Assembly (NCBI RefSeq): GCF_012927355.1
Contig: NZ_JABBGK010000003.1
Coordinates: 1-64,000, forward strand
Direction: 5' to 3'
From: Rhizobium terricola
GTDB taxonomy: Bacteria; Pseudomonadota; Alphaproteobacteria; Rhizobiales; Rhizobiaceae
Length of the DNA stretch: 64,000 nucleotides
Part shown: in pieces, positions 29,679-40,700 of the stretch
Layout of the letters: each line of letters begins with the position of its first letter
Numbering within the stretch: the first letter of the stretch is position 1
Made by a program: the position numbers and the translations under genes
The notes under the pieces: generated by a model
Database searches by the model: none
Told to the model about the DNA's origin: nothing
Seen by the model: the letters and a program-made list of their open reading frames with translations, nothing else

Positions 29679-32282
29679 ATGTCGGTAAAAAATAGTGGCC
29701 CGCTGGAGTGGGAAACGGCGACGGGTGATCTTAAGGCTCCGCGGCAGGAGCGTGCGGATCACGCGAAAAAATTGGCCGTCGAGAAGTCAGTCCGGCGCAG
29801 CGGTCTGGTCGGCGGTCGTCTGCCGCGACTGTGGACCACGTGCATGAGCGGTACGGTCCTCGCCGGGTTCTCCGCCCAGGGCATGGCTCAGGCCGAAGCG
29901 GTCGTTGTTCCGGCCGAACGCCTCTTCACGTCGGCGGACATGACCGGCTACGCGCTGGTCGTCGGTGTCCTTTCCGCCATCCTGCTGTCGGCTGGCTGGC
30001 TCATCCGTCAACGTGGCCGTCTCGAAGCGGAGGGCAACGAGATGCGCGCGGCGCTGTCCGACGCCAATCAGCGGATCTCGCGCTACCAGGCGCTCATCGC
30101 CGACAAGAATCGGCGGATCGTCATCTGGGACGGTCAGAGCAGCAAACCGGAATTTCTGGGGCAATTGCCGGCCGAAACCGGTGCTCCGCAGTCGGATGGG
30201 GAGTTTCTCGCTTTCGGCCGCTGGTTGAAGCCCGCATCGGCCAGCGAGTTGGAAAAAGCAATCGAGACCCTGCGTTTCAAGGCCGTGAGTTTCGACGTGA
30301 TCGTCGAAACTCAGCGCAACGAAGTGATCGAGGTCCAGGGACGCCTGTCCGGTGGGCGTGCCTTTACCCGTTTTGTCGCCCTCAACAATCTCCGCGCCGA
30401 GCTCGCAGAGCTCAAAATCGAGCGAAATCGCCTCCGCAATTCAATCGCCACTTTCGAATCCTTGCTCGATTCCATCGAGCAGCCGGTCTGGCGCCGCGAT
30501 GCCGAGGGACGGCTTACATGGGTCAACCATGCCTATAGCGAAGCCGTCGAGGCAGGCTCCCCGGATCAGGCCGTGCGCGAGGGACGCGAGATCCTCACCA
30601 GCCTGACCCGCGAGAAGATCAAGGCCGGCACCACGCCGGAATCGCCGTTCCATGACGTGGTATCGACGGCCGTGCGCGGCAATCGCACCTTCTTCGACGT
30701 CGTCGACATTCGAGAGGCCTCCGGCTCCTGCGGCATGGCGATCGACGTCAGCGGTGAAGAAGCCTTGCGCGAGGAGCTCGCACGCACGCTGAAGAGCCAC
30801 GCGGAAACGCTCGATCATCTTGCAACTCCCGTCGCAATCTTCGACGGCGAGCGCCGCCTGCAGTTCTATAACCAGTCCTTCGCACAGCTCTGGGAACTCG
30901 AACCGGCATTTCTCGATTCCCGTCCCGACAACAGCGAACTGCTCGACCGGCTGCGGTCGGCCCACAAGCTGCCGGAACAGCTGAGCTGGAAGGCCTGGAA
31001 GGAAAATACCCTTTCAGTCTACCGCTCGCTGGAAACCCAGACCGACCTCTGGCATCTGCCGAACGGCCAGACGCTGCGCGTCATTGCTTCCGCCCATCCT
31101 CAGGGCGGCGCCACCTGGGTCTTCGAGAACCTGACGGAACAGGTCGATCTCGAAACCCGCTACAACACGCTGCTGCGGGTCCAGGGCGAGACGATCGATC
31201 ATCTTTCGGAAGGTGTGGCCGTTTTCGGCCCCGATGGCCGCATTCAGCTCTCCAATCCGGCCTTCCGCGCGCTCTGGGGCGTGACCGAAGCCGATGCGAA
31301 GCATGGAACCCATATCCGCGCCATCGAGACTGCATGCGCTCCCTCCTATGACGGCGCAGACGGCTGGAAGTCCTTCGCCAAGATCATCACGAGCTTCGAG
31401 GACGAACGTCCCTCAAGCCAGGGCACCCTGGAGCTCTATTCCGGACTCGTCCTCGATTATGCCGTGACGCCGCTACCGAACGCGCAGACCATGCTGACCT
31501 TCGTCAACATGACCGACAGCGTCCGGGCCGAGCGGGCGCTCAAGGAAAAGAACGAAGCGCTGCGCAAGGCGGACGAGCTGAAAAATGACTTCGTCAAGCA
31601 CGTCTCGTATGAACTTCGCTCGCCTCTGACCAACATCATCGGCTTCACCGACCTGTTGAAGACCCCGGCTATCGGCCCGCTCAACGATCGGCAGGCGGAG
31701 TATGTCGATCATATTTCGACCTCGTCTTCGGTGCTGCTGACGATCGTCAACGACATCCTCGATCTCGCGACGGTCGATGCCGGCATTATGCGGCTCGACT
31801 ATTCCGACATCGATCTCAACGACCTGCTCGACGACATCTCCATGCAGATGACCGATCGCCTGCAGGAGGGCAATGTCGCCCTGGAAATCTCGGCCTCGGC
31901 ACATCTCGGCCATATCGTTGCCGACCAGCAGCGCCTCAAGCAGATTCTCATCAAGATCCTGACCAATGCCGTGAATTTTGCGCCGGAAGGTTCGTCGATC
32001 GACATGCGCTGCTGGCGTGAAGGCACCGATTTCGTCTTCTCCGTCCATGACAACGGATGCGGGATGACTAAGGACATGCTGGAAACGGTCTTCAACCGCT
32101 TCTCAACCAACGGCAAGGGCGGAAAACGCAGCGGCGCGGGTCTCGGCCTCTCGATCGTGGAAAGCTTCGTCAACCTGCACAACGGCACTGTCACGATCGA
32201 CAGCGAACCGGGTCGCGGCACGACCGTGGCCTGCCGCATTCCGTCCGCCGCACCGCAACAAGCCATCGCCGCAGCCGAATGA
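29679..32282 (+). CDS. divL: DivL-type cell-cycle sensor kinase with Tyr in place of the phospho-acceptor His
   Basis: An 867-residue multidomain kinase. After a basic N-terminus comes one membrane segment (about 88-107, MTGYALVVGVLSAILL), a coiled region, several PAS-like segments (about 255-345, 375-480 and 500-610), then a dimerisation/phospho-acceptor helix and a GHKL ATPase domain (VHDNGCGM, GAGLGLSIVES). The H-box reads HVSYELRSPLTN: the acceptor position is Tyr644, the defining change of DivL. In Caulobacter DivL works with CckA to steer CtrA activity. Following tsaE with a four-base overlap is the usual DivL neighbourhood in rhizobia. The start is ATG 29679; GGAG lies 11 bases upstream. 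Confidence 0.9.
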   Translation: MSVKNSGPLEWETATGDLKAPRQERADHAKKLAVEKSVRRSGLVGGRLPRLWTTCMSGTVLAGFSAQGMAQAEAVVVPAERLFTSADMTGYALVVGVLSAILLSAGWLIRQRGRLEAEGNEMRAALSDANQRISRYQALIADKNRRIVIWDGQSSKPEFLGQLPAETGAPQSDGEFLAFGRWLKPASASELEKAIETLRFKAVSFDVIVETQRNEVIEVQGRLSGGRAFTRFVALNNLRAELAELKIERNRLRNSIATFESLLDSIEQPVWRRDAEGRLTWVNHAYSEAVEAGSPDQAVREGREILTSLTREKIKAGTTPESPFHDVVSTAVRGNRTFFDVVDIREASGSCGMAIDVSGEEALREELARTLKSHAETLDHLATPVAIFDGERRLQFYNQSFAQLWELEPAFLDSRPDNSELLDRLRSAHKLPEQLSWKAWKENTLSVYRSLETQTDLWHLPNGQTLRVIASAHPQGGATWVFENLTEQVDLETRYNTLLRVQGETIDHLSEGVAVFGPDGRIQLSNPAFRALWGVTEADAKHGTHIRAIETACAPSYDGADGWKSFAKIITSFEDERPSSQGTLELYSGLVLDYAVTPLPNAQTMLTFVNMTDSVRAERALKEKNEALRKADELKNDFVKHVSYELRSPLTNIIGFTDLLKTPAIGPLNDRQAEYVDHISTSSSVLLTIVNDILDLATVDAGIMRLDYSDIDLNDLLDDISMQMTDRLQEGNVALEISASAHLGHIVADQQRLKQILIKILTNAVNFAPEGSSIDMRCWREGTDFVFSVHDNGCGMTKDMLETVFNRFSTNGKGGKRSGAGLGLSIVESFVNLHNGTVTIDSEPGRGTTVACRIPSAAPQQAIAAAE

Positions 32283-33817
32283 CCGAAACGAATACCAGCC
32301 TGAACCTTACCCTCCAGAACGAAGCCGACACGATTCGCCTGGGCGAGGAACTGGCCCTGGTGGTGAAGTCGGGCGACTGCCTGGCGCTTCGCGGCGACCT
32401 CGGCGCCGGCAAGTCGACCCTGTCGCGCGCGCTACTTCGCGCGATGGCCGACGACGACTATCTCGAAGTACCGAGTCCGACCTTCACGCTTGTCCAGAAC
32501 TACGACCTGCGCCTTCCGGTCGCTCATTTCGACCTCTATCGGCTCTCCGATCCGGCCGAACTCGAGGAGATCGGCTTCATGGATGCGCTGGAAAACGGTG
32601 TCTGCTTGGTGGAGTGGCCGGACAAGGCCGGTGACTGCCTTCCGCAGACACGGATCGACATCAGCTTCGCCTTCGATCCTGCCGGTGGGCGGACCATCTC
32701 GATCACCGCTTCGGCCACCAAGATAGCCCGGATCAAACGGGTGCTTTCGATCCGCAGGTTCCTCGACAGCCGTGGCTATGCCGGCGCCCGCCGGCGTCAC
32801 CTGACGGGCGACGCGTCGACCCGTGCCTACGAGTATATCTATCCCACGGATGGTGGCGCGCGACGGATCCTTATGGATGCGCCGAGGCAGCCCGACGGCC
32901 CTCCGATACGCGATGGAAAGCCCTATTCGCAGATCGTGCATCTTGCGGAGGACGTCTATCCCTTTGTCGCCATCGACCTGGCCCTTCGTGCACGTGGCTT
33001 CGCCGCACCGGAAATTTTTGAAAGCGACTGCGAAGCCGGACTCCTGCTGATCGAGGATCTCGGTCCGGACACCGTGCTGGACGAAGGTGGACGACCGATC
33101 GCCGAACGCTATCGAGCGAGCGTCGCATGCCTCGCAGCCCTTCATGCGACGCCTTTCGAGCGGGACATTCCGCTGCCCACCGGCGGCGTACATCACGTTC
33201 CGGACTACGATCGCACTGCGATGAAAATGGAAGCCGAGCTGCTGATCGACTGGCACCTGCCCTGGAAACGCAACGGCGAGCCGGCAACGGCTGCAGAGCG
33301 CGCCGAATATCTGGCGATCTGGGACGCATTGATCGACCAGCTCGCAGATGCCGAAAAGACCCTTGTCCTGCGCGACTTCCACTCGCCGAACATCATCTGG
33401 CGCGGCGACAGGCAAGGCATCGACCGGATCGGCCTTATCGACTTCCAGGACGCAATGATCGGGCCGTCGGCCTACGATCTCGTCTCGGTGGTGCAGGATG
33501 CCCGCGTAACCGTCGAGCGCGATCTCGTCGATCAACTGATGACCGACTACCTGTCGATCCGGCGGTCGGAAAGCGATTTCAATGAGGCGAGCTTCCTCAA
33601 GGCCTGGTCCATCATGTCCGCCCAGCGCGCCTGCAAGCTCAACGGGCTTTGGGTGCGGTTGATGACGCGCGACCATAAACCCGGCTACATGAAGCACATG
33701 CCGCGCACGCTCTGGCACCTGTCGGTGGCTTTCGAGCATGAAGCACTCGCCCCCTTGCGCGATTGGTGCGCCCGGGTTGGAATCGGCGAGAACGAATCAC
33801 TTCCGCAGGCACGATGA
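32279..33817 (+). CDS. tsaE: fusion: TsaE (tRNA t6A synthesis ATPase) and AmgK-like sugar kinase
   Basis: A 512-residue two-domain protein. Residues 1 to about 155 are TsaE (YjeE), with P-loop GDLGAGKST (39-47) and the SPTFTLVQNY segment; TsaE drives t6A37 tRNA modification with TsaB/TsaD. From about 165 onwards it is an aminoglycoside-phosphotransferase-fold kinase of the AmgK type (COG3178), with VLRDFHSPNIIWR in the Brenner position and LIDFQDAMIGPSAYDL as the metal motif. AmgK phosphorylates N-acetylmuramate/GlcNAc at the anomeric carbon during cell-wall recycling, and the next gene, murU, uses that product. The start overlaps divL by four bases, and the stop overlaps murU by four. Confidence 0.92.
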   Translation: MTETNTSLNLTLQNEADTIRLGEELALVVKSGDCLALRGDLGAGKSTLSRALLRAMADDDYLEVPSPTFTLVQNYDLRLPVAHFDLYRLSDPAELEEIGFMDALENGVCLVEWPDKAGDCLPQTRIDISFAFDPAGGRTISITASATKIARIKRVLSIRRFLDSRGYAGARRRHLTGDASTRAYEYIYPTDGGARRILMDAPRQPDGPPIRDGKPYSQIVHLAEDVYPFVAIDLALRARGFAAPEIFESDCEAGLLLIEDLGPDTVLDEGGRPIAERYRASVACLAALHATPFERDIPLPTGGVHHVPDYDRTAMKMEAELLIDWHLPWKRNGEPATAAERAEYLAIWDALIDQLADAEKTLVLRDFHSPNIIWRGDRQGIDRIGLIDFQDAMIGPSAYDLVSVVQDARVTVERDLVDQLMTDYLSIRRSESDFNEASFLKAWSIMSAQRACKLNGLWVRLMTRDHKPGYMKHMPRTLWHLSVAFEHEALAPLRDWCARVGIGENESLPQAR

Positions 33818-34545
33818 AGATCACCAACGCGATGGTGCTCGCAGCCGGGCTCGGCACCCGGATGCGGCCGATCACCGACACGATGCCGAAGCCGCTTGTC
33901 CGGGTCGCGGGCAAGCCGATGATCGACTACGTGCTCGACGCGCTGGTGGTGGCCGGCGTCGAACGTGCCGTCGTCAACGTCCATCATTTTGCCGACCAGA
34001 TGATCGAGCATCTTGGTGGCTATGGCGGGATAGAGATCCTGATTTCGGACGAGCGTGACGCCCTGATGAATTCCGGTGGGGGCCTGGTCAAGGGGCTGAA
34101 GCTTCTCGATCGGTCGCCCGCTTTCGTCATGAATGCCGACCTGTTCTGGATTGGCGATCAGGCACTCGGGAGACCCAACCTGACCTTGCTCGCCGATTTC
34201 TTCGACCCGTCCCGCATGGACATGGCACTGCTCTGCGTGCCCCTTGATCGAACGACCGGCCACAACGGCAAGAAGGATTTCTCGATGGCGCCCGACGGGC
34301 GCCTCAAGCGCTACCAGCCCGGTGATCCGAATCCCGTCGTTTATGCCGGGGCGATCGCGTTGATGCCGCAGCTTTTTGACGATGCGCCTCAAGATGCCTT
34401 CAACCTCAACATCTATTTCGACCGCGCGATCGCCGATGGGCGACTCTATGGCACGCTGCTCAACGGCCATTGGATGACGGTCGGCACGCCGGAGGCGATC
34501 GAAGAGGCGGAAGCGGCGATACGACACCACGGCAGCGGAGCCTGA
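33814..34545 (+). CDS. murU: N-acetylmuramate-1-phosphate uridylyltransferase MurU
   Basis: A 243-residue nucleotidyltransferase with the GT-A signature AMVLAAGLGTRMRPIT and the PKPLVRVAGKPMIDY strand near the N-terminus, and NADLFW as the metal-binding Asp region. MurU converts MurNAc-1-phosphate to UDP-MurNAc, bypassing de novo MurA/MurB. It is coupled (ATGA) to the AmgK domain gene, so the two steps are co-translated. The closest alternative names are mannose-1-phosphate guanylyltransferase-like NTPases; context decides for MurU. Confidence 0.9.
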   Translation: MKITNAMVLAAGLGTRMRPITDTMPKPLVRVAGKPMIDYVLDALVVAGVERAVVNVHHFADQMIEHLGGYGGIEILISDERDALMNSGGGLVKGLKLLDRSPAFVMNADLFWIGDQALGRPNLTLLADFFDPSRMDMALLCVPLDRTTGHNGKKDFSMAPDGRLKRYQPGDPNPVVYAGAIALMPQLFDDAPQDAFNLNIYFDRAIADGRLYGTLLNGHWMTVGTPEAIEEAEAAIRHHGSGA

Positions 34546-34548
34546 ACG

Positions 34549-37500
34549 GTGAGTCGGGCGAGGTCACCGCGTGTTCTGACGATCCCTGCGGGGCGGCCCT
34601 TCCTCAAGGTTCTGGCCAAGGCTCTTCTCGACGGGACGCTTGCTCAGGACTACCGCTACGACCCCTCCGACCCTCTGTCGCTGGCGAAGGTGACGATCCT
34701 CGTTCCCACGCGTCGTGCCGCCCGTGTCCTCAGATCGGCCTTCGTCGACCTGCTCGGCGGACAATCGGCGATCCTTCCGGTTATTCGTCCCCTCGGCGAG
34801 ACGGAGGACGACAACGGTTTCTTCGAAACCGATGCCCCCGCGCTCCTCGATCTCGCGCCTCCGATCGGCGGCACCGTCATGCTTCTGGAGCTCGCGCGGC
34901 TGATCCTTGCATGGCGCAACCAGCTGCCCGCCATCGTCCGCAGTATTCACGCCGACACGCCGCTGGTGGCCCCGGCGAGCCCCGCGGACGCAATCTGGCT
35001 GGCGCGATCGCTCGCCGAGCTGATCGACGCCGTGGAAACGGAAGGACGCGACTGGGCCGATCTCTCCAAGCTCGACGCGCGCGAGTTCGCGTCTTGGTGG
35101 CAACTGACACTCGAATTCCTGCAGATTGCGACCGCGTTCTGGCCGGCTCGCCTCGAAGAACTCATGCGTTCTTCTCCCTCCCGACACCGCGACGCGGTCC
35201 TCAAGGCCGAAGCCCAGCGCCTCGGACGGCTTGAAGAGGACTATCCGGTGATCGTCGCGGGCTCGACAGGTTCCATTCCGGCCGCGGCCGAACTCATCGC
35301 GGCGATCGCGGAGAAACGGCAGGGCGTCGTGGTGCTGCCCGGGCTCGACAAGACCATGCCGGCCGAAGATTGGTCGAGGCTGGCAATCGAACCGGAGACC
35401 GGCCGTCCGGCCGACACAGCGGGGCGCGGCCATCCGCAATACGGGCTTTTTCGCCTCCTCGAACGCATGCAGATCGACCGCGAGGAAGTCGAAGCACTGG
35501 ATCTCGCGGAGGACGATCTCGCCGATCGGGCCGAGATCCTGTCGCGCGCGCTCGCGCCGGCCGGTGCAACGGATGCGTGGCAGGCCTGGCGCAGCGCCTT
35601 CGGCGACCAGCGCTTTACACGGGCCTTTTCCAACGTATCCTTGATCGAGGCGGCCAATGAACGGGAAGAGGCTACCGCGATCTCGATCGCCCTTCGCCTC
35701 GCGCTGGAAAAGCCCGGCGCCGACGGGGGCGAGAGCCGCGTTGCGCTGATCACGCCGGACCGCGCGCTGGCCCGGCGCGTCACAGCCGAGCTTGCCCGGT
35801 TCGGCATTGTCGCCGACGACTCTGCCGGCACGCCTTTCAGCGCCACGCAGCAGGGCATCCTCGCCCAACTCATGCTTGAGGCGACGCTTCGGCCCGGTGA
35901 TCCGGTTGCTTTGGTTTCGGTGTTGAAGCATCCGCTCGCACGGTTCGGCCTGCCAGAATCCACGTACCGTGCAGCGGCTGATGCACTTGAAACGATCGCG
36001 CTTCGCGGTGGTATCGAGCCGGTCGATCTCGCCATGCTGTCGGCACTTTTCGATCGCCGGCTCGCCGAGCATGAGACCGACAGGCATGCACCACAATGGC
36101 GCCGTTCACTGGATCCCGAGGCGATCAATGCGGCACGCGATCTCGCGGTCCGCATTTCGCGGGCCGTCGAGCCGCTGGTTTCAGTCCTGGTCCGCATCGC
36201 GGACGGGCGCGTGCTCACCGACAAGCTGTCGATCAGCCAGTGGGCCGAACGGACCGGACGAGTGCTTGAAGCCGCCTGCGCGGACGAACGCGGCGATCTC
36301 TCGGCACTCTGGTCCGACGAGGCCGGTGAAACGCTGGCCGACAAGCTCGGCGAGATCATGTCCGCGGACGGACATATCGAGGCGGATGGACCGCAATGGA
36401 TCGACATCTTCGGCGCCCTGACCGCCAGCGACGCGGTCAAGCCGAAAGCGATGCGCCATCCCCGCGTCTTCGTCTTCGGCACGCTTGAGGCCCGCCTGCA
36501 AAGCGTGGACATGACGGTGATCGGCGGCATGAACGAAGGGTCGTGGCCGGGACAGACCACCAACAACCCCTTCCTTTCACGCCTGATGAAAGCCGAGATG
36601 GGCCTGGAGCCGCCTGAACGGCGGATCGGCCAGTTGGCCCATGATTTCGAGATGGCCAGCGGCACCCGACACCTCGTCTACTCCCGAGCCTTGCGCCAGG
36701 GCTCGGCACCCACAGTGGCGTCGCGCTGGCTGCAACGCCTGCTGGCGCTCGGCGGCAAGCCGTTCGAAAAGGAGCTCAAGGCGCGTGGAGACGTCTACCG
36801 CCATTATGCGAGCCTGATCGACCGGGGAGACAATCAGCTTGCCGCCCAGCGCCCAGCACCAAAACCGCCTGCAGACCTGCAACCGACGCAGTTTTCCTTC
36901 AGTGAGGTTGGGCGTTTCCGGCGCGATCCCTATTCGCTCTATGCGCGTCGTATCCTCAAGCTCGATCCGGTCGACGGCTTCAACGAGGATCCAGGCGCTG
37001 CGGAGCGCGGGACGCTTTATCACAGGATCATCGAGCGCTTCGTCAGCGAGGGCCACGATCCTGCCCTGCCGCAAGCCGAAGAAGCCATGCAGCGCATCAC
37101 AAACGAGCTCTTCGATCAGGAACGCCTTCCAACTCATATCGACATCGTTTGGCGGCAGAGGTTCGCTGCGATCGGCCGAGCCTTTGTCGAATGGGAGCGT
37201 GCACGCCGACCCGAGATCCGCAAAACGTTGACCGAAGCCCGAGGCGCGATCGAATTGTGGAATGGCATCAAGATCACCGGCGTCGCAGACCGCATCGACG
37301 TGAAAGGCGGGGGCTTTGCGGACATCATCGACTACAAGACGGGGCTGAGCCCCAGCAGTGCCCAGGCACGGAGCTTGCTTGATCCGCAGCTCGCGCTCGA
37401 AGCGGCGGCACTCAGAGCCGGCGCCTTTCGCGATGCGGGTCCCCTGACGCCCGAGAACTTGCTCTATGTGCGCCTCAAGCCCAGCGAGACCTTGCGCGTG

Positions 37501-37740
37501 GACCAGGTGAACAACGAACTCAACGGACGCGGAGACAACAAGAAATCAGCGACCGACCTTGCCGACCAATCGGTCGACGAACTGGCCAAGTTTGTCGAGG
37601 CTCTCAGGAGTGGCACTCGGGGCTATGTCTCACGCCTGATGCCGGCGCAGCAGAACGATTTTGGCGGCGAATACGATCATCTGGCCCGTGTTGCGGAGTG
37701 GTCGACAGCCGAGACGGAGGAAGCCTCCGGTGACGAATGA
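34549..37740 (+). CDS. addB: double-strand break repair nuclease AddB
   Basis: A 1063-residue subunit of the AddAB helicase-nuclease, the alphaproteobacterial counterpart of RecBCD. The long N-terminal inactivated helicase part is followed by a RecB-family nuclease domain whose core is DYKTG (928-932). The four cysteines of the Bacillus AddB iron-sulfur cluster are not evident. GTG at 34549 is the start, three bases after murU. It overlaps addA by 11 bases. Confidence 0.94.
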   Translation: MSRARSPRVLTIPAGRPFLKVLAKALLDGTLAQDYRYDPSDPLSLAKVTILVPTRRAARVLRSAFVDLLGGQSAILPVIRPLGETEDDNGFFETDAPALLDLAPPIGGTVMLLELARLILAWRNQLPAIVRSIHADTPLVAPASPADAIWLARSLAELIDAVETEGRDWADLSKLDAREFASWWQLTLEFLQIATAFWPARLEELMRSSPSRHRDAVLKAEAQRLGRLEEDYPVIVAGSTGSIPAAAELIAAIAEKRQGVVVLPGLDKTMPAEDWSRLAIEPETGRPADTAGRGHPQYGLFRLLERMQIDREEVEALDLAEDDLADRAEILSRALAPAGATDAWQAWRSAFGDQRFTRAFSNVSLIEAANEREEATAISIALRLALEKPGADGGESRVALITPDRALARRVTAELARFGIVADDSAGTPFSATQQGILAQLMLEATLRPGDPVALVSVLKHPLARFGLPESTYRAAADALETIALRGGIEPVDLAMLSALFDRRLAEHETDRHAPQWRRSLDPEAINAARDLAVRISRAVEPLVSVLVRIADGRVLTDKLSISQWAERTGRVLEAACADERGDLSALWSDEAGETLADKLGEIMSADGHIEADGPQWIDIFGALTASDAVKPKAMRHPRVFVFGTLEARLQSVDMTVIGGMNEGSWPGQTTNNPFLSRLMKAEMGLEPPERRIGQLAHDFEMASGTRHLVYSRALRQGSAPTVASRWLQRLLALGGKPFEKELKARGDVYRHYASLIDRGDNQLAAQRPAPKPPADLQPTQFSFSEVGRFRRDPYSLYARRILKLDPVDGFNEDPGAAERGTLYHRIIERFVSEGHDPALPQAEEAMQRITNELFDQERLPTHIDIVWRQRFAAIGRAFVEWERARRPEIRKTLTEARGAIELWNGIKITGVADRIDVKGGGFADIIDYKTGLSPSSAQARSLLDPQLALEAAALRAGAFRDAGPLTPENLLYVRLKPSETLRVDQVNNELNGRGDNKKSATDLADQSVDELAKFVEALRSGTRGYVSRLMPAQQNDFGGEYDHLARVAEWSTAETEEASGDE

Positions 37741-40700
37741 CGATCTGACCTCGCTTCCTTCCGGCAACGATCCCGCTGTCTGGCGGGATTGGACGACGTT
37801 ACAGCAGGCGACGGCATCCGATCCCCGGAATTCGGCCTGGGTGTCGGCCAATGCCGGTTCCGGCAAAACCCATGTGCTCACCCAGCGGGTGATCAGGTTG
37901 CTCTTGGCAGGCGCCCGGCCCTCATCCATTCTCTGCCTGACCTACACGAAGGCGGCGGCGTCCGAGATGTCGAACCGCGTTTTCTCGCGGCTCGCCGAAT
38001 GGGCCACACTCTCGGACGAGGCACTGACCGAACGCCTCTACGAAATCGAGCGGACAAGGCCGGACCAGCTCAAGCTCGCGCAGGCAAGGCGGCTCTTCGC
38101 CAAGGCGCTAGAGACACCCGGCGGCCTGAAGATCCAGACCATCCACGCCTTCTGCGAGGCGCTGCTGCACCAGTTTCCGCTGGAGGCCAATGTCGCGGGG
38201 CATTTCAATGTCCTCGATGACCGGGCCGCCTATGCGGTGCTCGCCGAAGCGCGCCGTTCCCTCCTTATAGCAAGCTCGTCAGAGGACGATGCCGCCCTTG
38301 CGGAGGCCTTTTCCCTCGTGCTCGGCATCGGAGACGAAAGCGGCCTGGAAGCCCTGCTGGGCGATCTCGTCGCCAACCGGCATGCCGTTCGAGAATTTTC
38401 CAGAGCCGCCCGCGCTGGCGGTGGTGTCGAATTCACACTTCGCAGAGGACTTGGCCTTTCCGCCGACGAAACAGAAGAGAGCCTGGCCGCGAGTTGCTGG
38501 CCATTGCCCGGCCTCGAAGGGTCGGTTCTTCATCACTACCTCGATCTTGCCCGGGAAAAGGGTGGCGAGAAGGTCAAGGCGACCGCCGAGGCACTCGGCC
38601 ACGCCAGCCGGGAGCGTGATCCGCTGCGGCGCATGGCCCTCCTGGAGGAGAGCTTTCTCACCAAGGCCGAAACGCCGAAGGCAGACGTCTCTCTGATCGC
38701 GGCGGCAATGACCAAGGTGGCACCCGCCCTTCGCGATGCCGTCGCCCTCGCGCGCGACCATGTCGTCGCGTGCCGGGACCGGCTACGCGTCCTGAGAATG
38801 TTCAACGCGACCATGGCCGCGCTAACGCTCGCCGAACGACTGGATGCCGACTACGAGGATCTGAAGAAGAAGCGCAGCCAACTCGATTTCGAGGATCTGA
38901 TCGCTCGCACCGCCGAGCTTCTGATCCGAAGCGATGTCGGCCCATGGGTGCATTACAAGCTCGACCAGGGTATCGACCACATTCTCGTCGACGAGGCGCA
39001 GGACACCAGCCCGATCCAGTGGTCCGTCATCCGCTCGTTGCGCGAGGAGTTCTTCTCGGGAGACAGCGCGCGCGCATTGACGCGCACCTTCTTTGCTGTC
39101 GGCGATGAGAAGCAGTCAATCTACTCGTTCCAGGGCGCTCGCCCGGAACGTTTCGCAGAGGAGGCCTCGGTCACCAGAAGCGAGGTGGAGCGCAGCGGCG
39201 AGGCGTTCAGCTCCCTGCGCCTGCCGCTCTCCTTCCGCTCGACGGAAACGGTCTTGACTGCCGTCGACCAGGTCTTCCGGGCCCCGGATAATGCCCGAGG
39301 CCTGAGTGCGGCAGGCACGGATATAGTGCACATGTCGAACCGCATCGGTCATCCCGGCTCCGTCGATCTCTGGGACATGATCACGCCGGAGCCCGCGGAA
39401 AAGACGGAGGACTGGACCGCTCCCTTCGATGCGACGCCGGAAAGCGCTCCGTCCGCCGTGCTTGCCCGGCGTATTGCCTATGCCGTCGAAGGCTTGATTG
39501 GCAAGGAGACCATCGTCGAGAAAGGCGTCCGCCGCCCGATCCGGCCCGGTGATATCCTGGTGCTGGTGCGCAAGCGTGACAACTTCGTCAACGCGCTGAC
39601 CCGTGCGCTGAAGCGGCGCAACAACATTCCCGTTGCCGGAGCCGACCGGCTCAAGCTCACCTCGCATATCGCGGTCCAAGATCTCCTGGCACTCGGCCGC
39701 TTCTGCCTGCTTCAGGCCGATGACCTCTCGCTTGCGGCTCTTCTCAAGAGCCCGCTCTTCAACCACAGCGAAGACTATCTCTTCGACCTGGCAGCGCTCA
39801 GGCCGGTGGAAACCAGCCTCTGGCTCCGTCTCGCCCAGTCCGCCGAAGAAGACCCTTTACGCTGGGAACGGACGAAACGGCGACTTGACGGCTTCATATC
39901 GCTTTCGCGGACGCTCCCGGTCCACGATTTCTACGCCCGCGTGCTCGGCGTTCATGGCGGACGCCGCTCCTATCTGGCGCGGCTCGGCACGGAGGTCAGC
40001 GATATTCTCGACGAATTCCTCAGCTTCGCGCTGGCCTTCGAGACGGCCGGCATGCCGGGTCTTCAGGCCTTCGTGTCGACGCTGGAGACCGAGGCGCCCG
40101 AAGTGAAGCGCGAGCAGGACAAGGATCGGGACGAAGTGCGGATCATGACCGTGCACGCCTCGAAAGGCCTGGAGGCACCTATCGTCTTCCTCGTCGACGG
40201 CGGCGGAAAGGCCTTCAATCACAGTCATCTCGCCAATTTTCGCATGATCGAGACCGGCGGTGGCGTACCGCCCTTGCCGATCTGGGTACCGGGCAAGGGG
40301 CTTGCAAACGCGCTGACGGATGCGGATGTCGAGCGCCGCAAGCAACTCGCCGAGGAAGAATATCGACGCCTGCTCTACGTGGCGATGACCCGAGCCGCCG
40401 ACCGACTGGTGATTTGCGGCTATCGCGGCGTTCAGGAGCCGGGAGACGTCTGGCATCGCATGATCGCCGACGCACTCAGTGCCGATCCGAGCCGATGCAA
40501 GGAGGTCGAATTCGCTGGGCCGGACGGAACATGGAACGGCCTTTCATGGCGATTGGCTGCTTCGGAAAAGGCGTTCGACACACAGGCCGAAAGCCCGGCC
40601 AACCTGCCCGATGACCGGTTGCCGGAGGCTCTGCTCCGACCACTGCCAGCGACCAGCGGCCTGCCGCGTCCGCTCAGTCCCTCAAGCGCCGGCGCGATCA

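Noticed and set aside
31599..31601. The His three residues before Tyr644 as the true phospho-acceptor of the DivL-like kinase
   Set aside because: The canonical acceptor precedes ELR-[ST]-P directly; that position is Tyr, so the upstream His is out of register.
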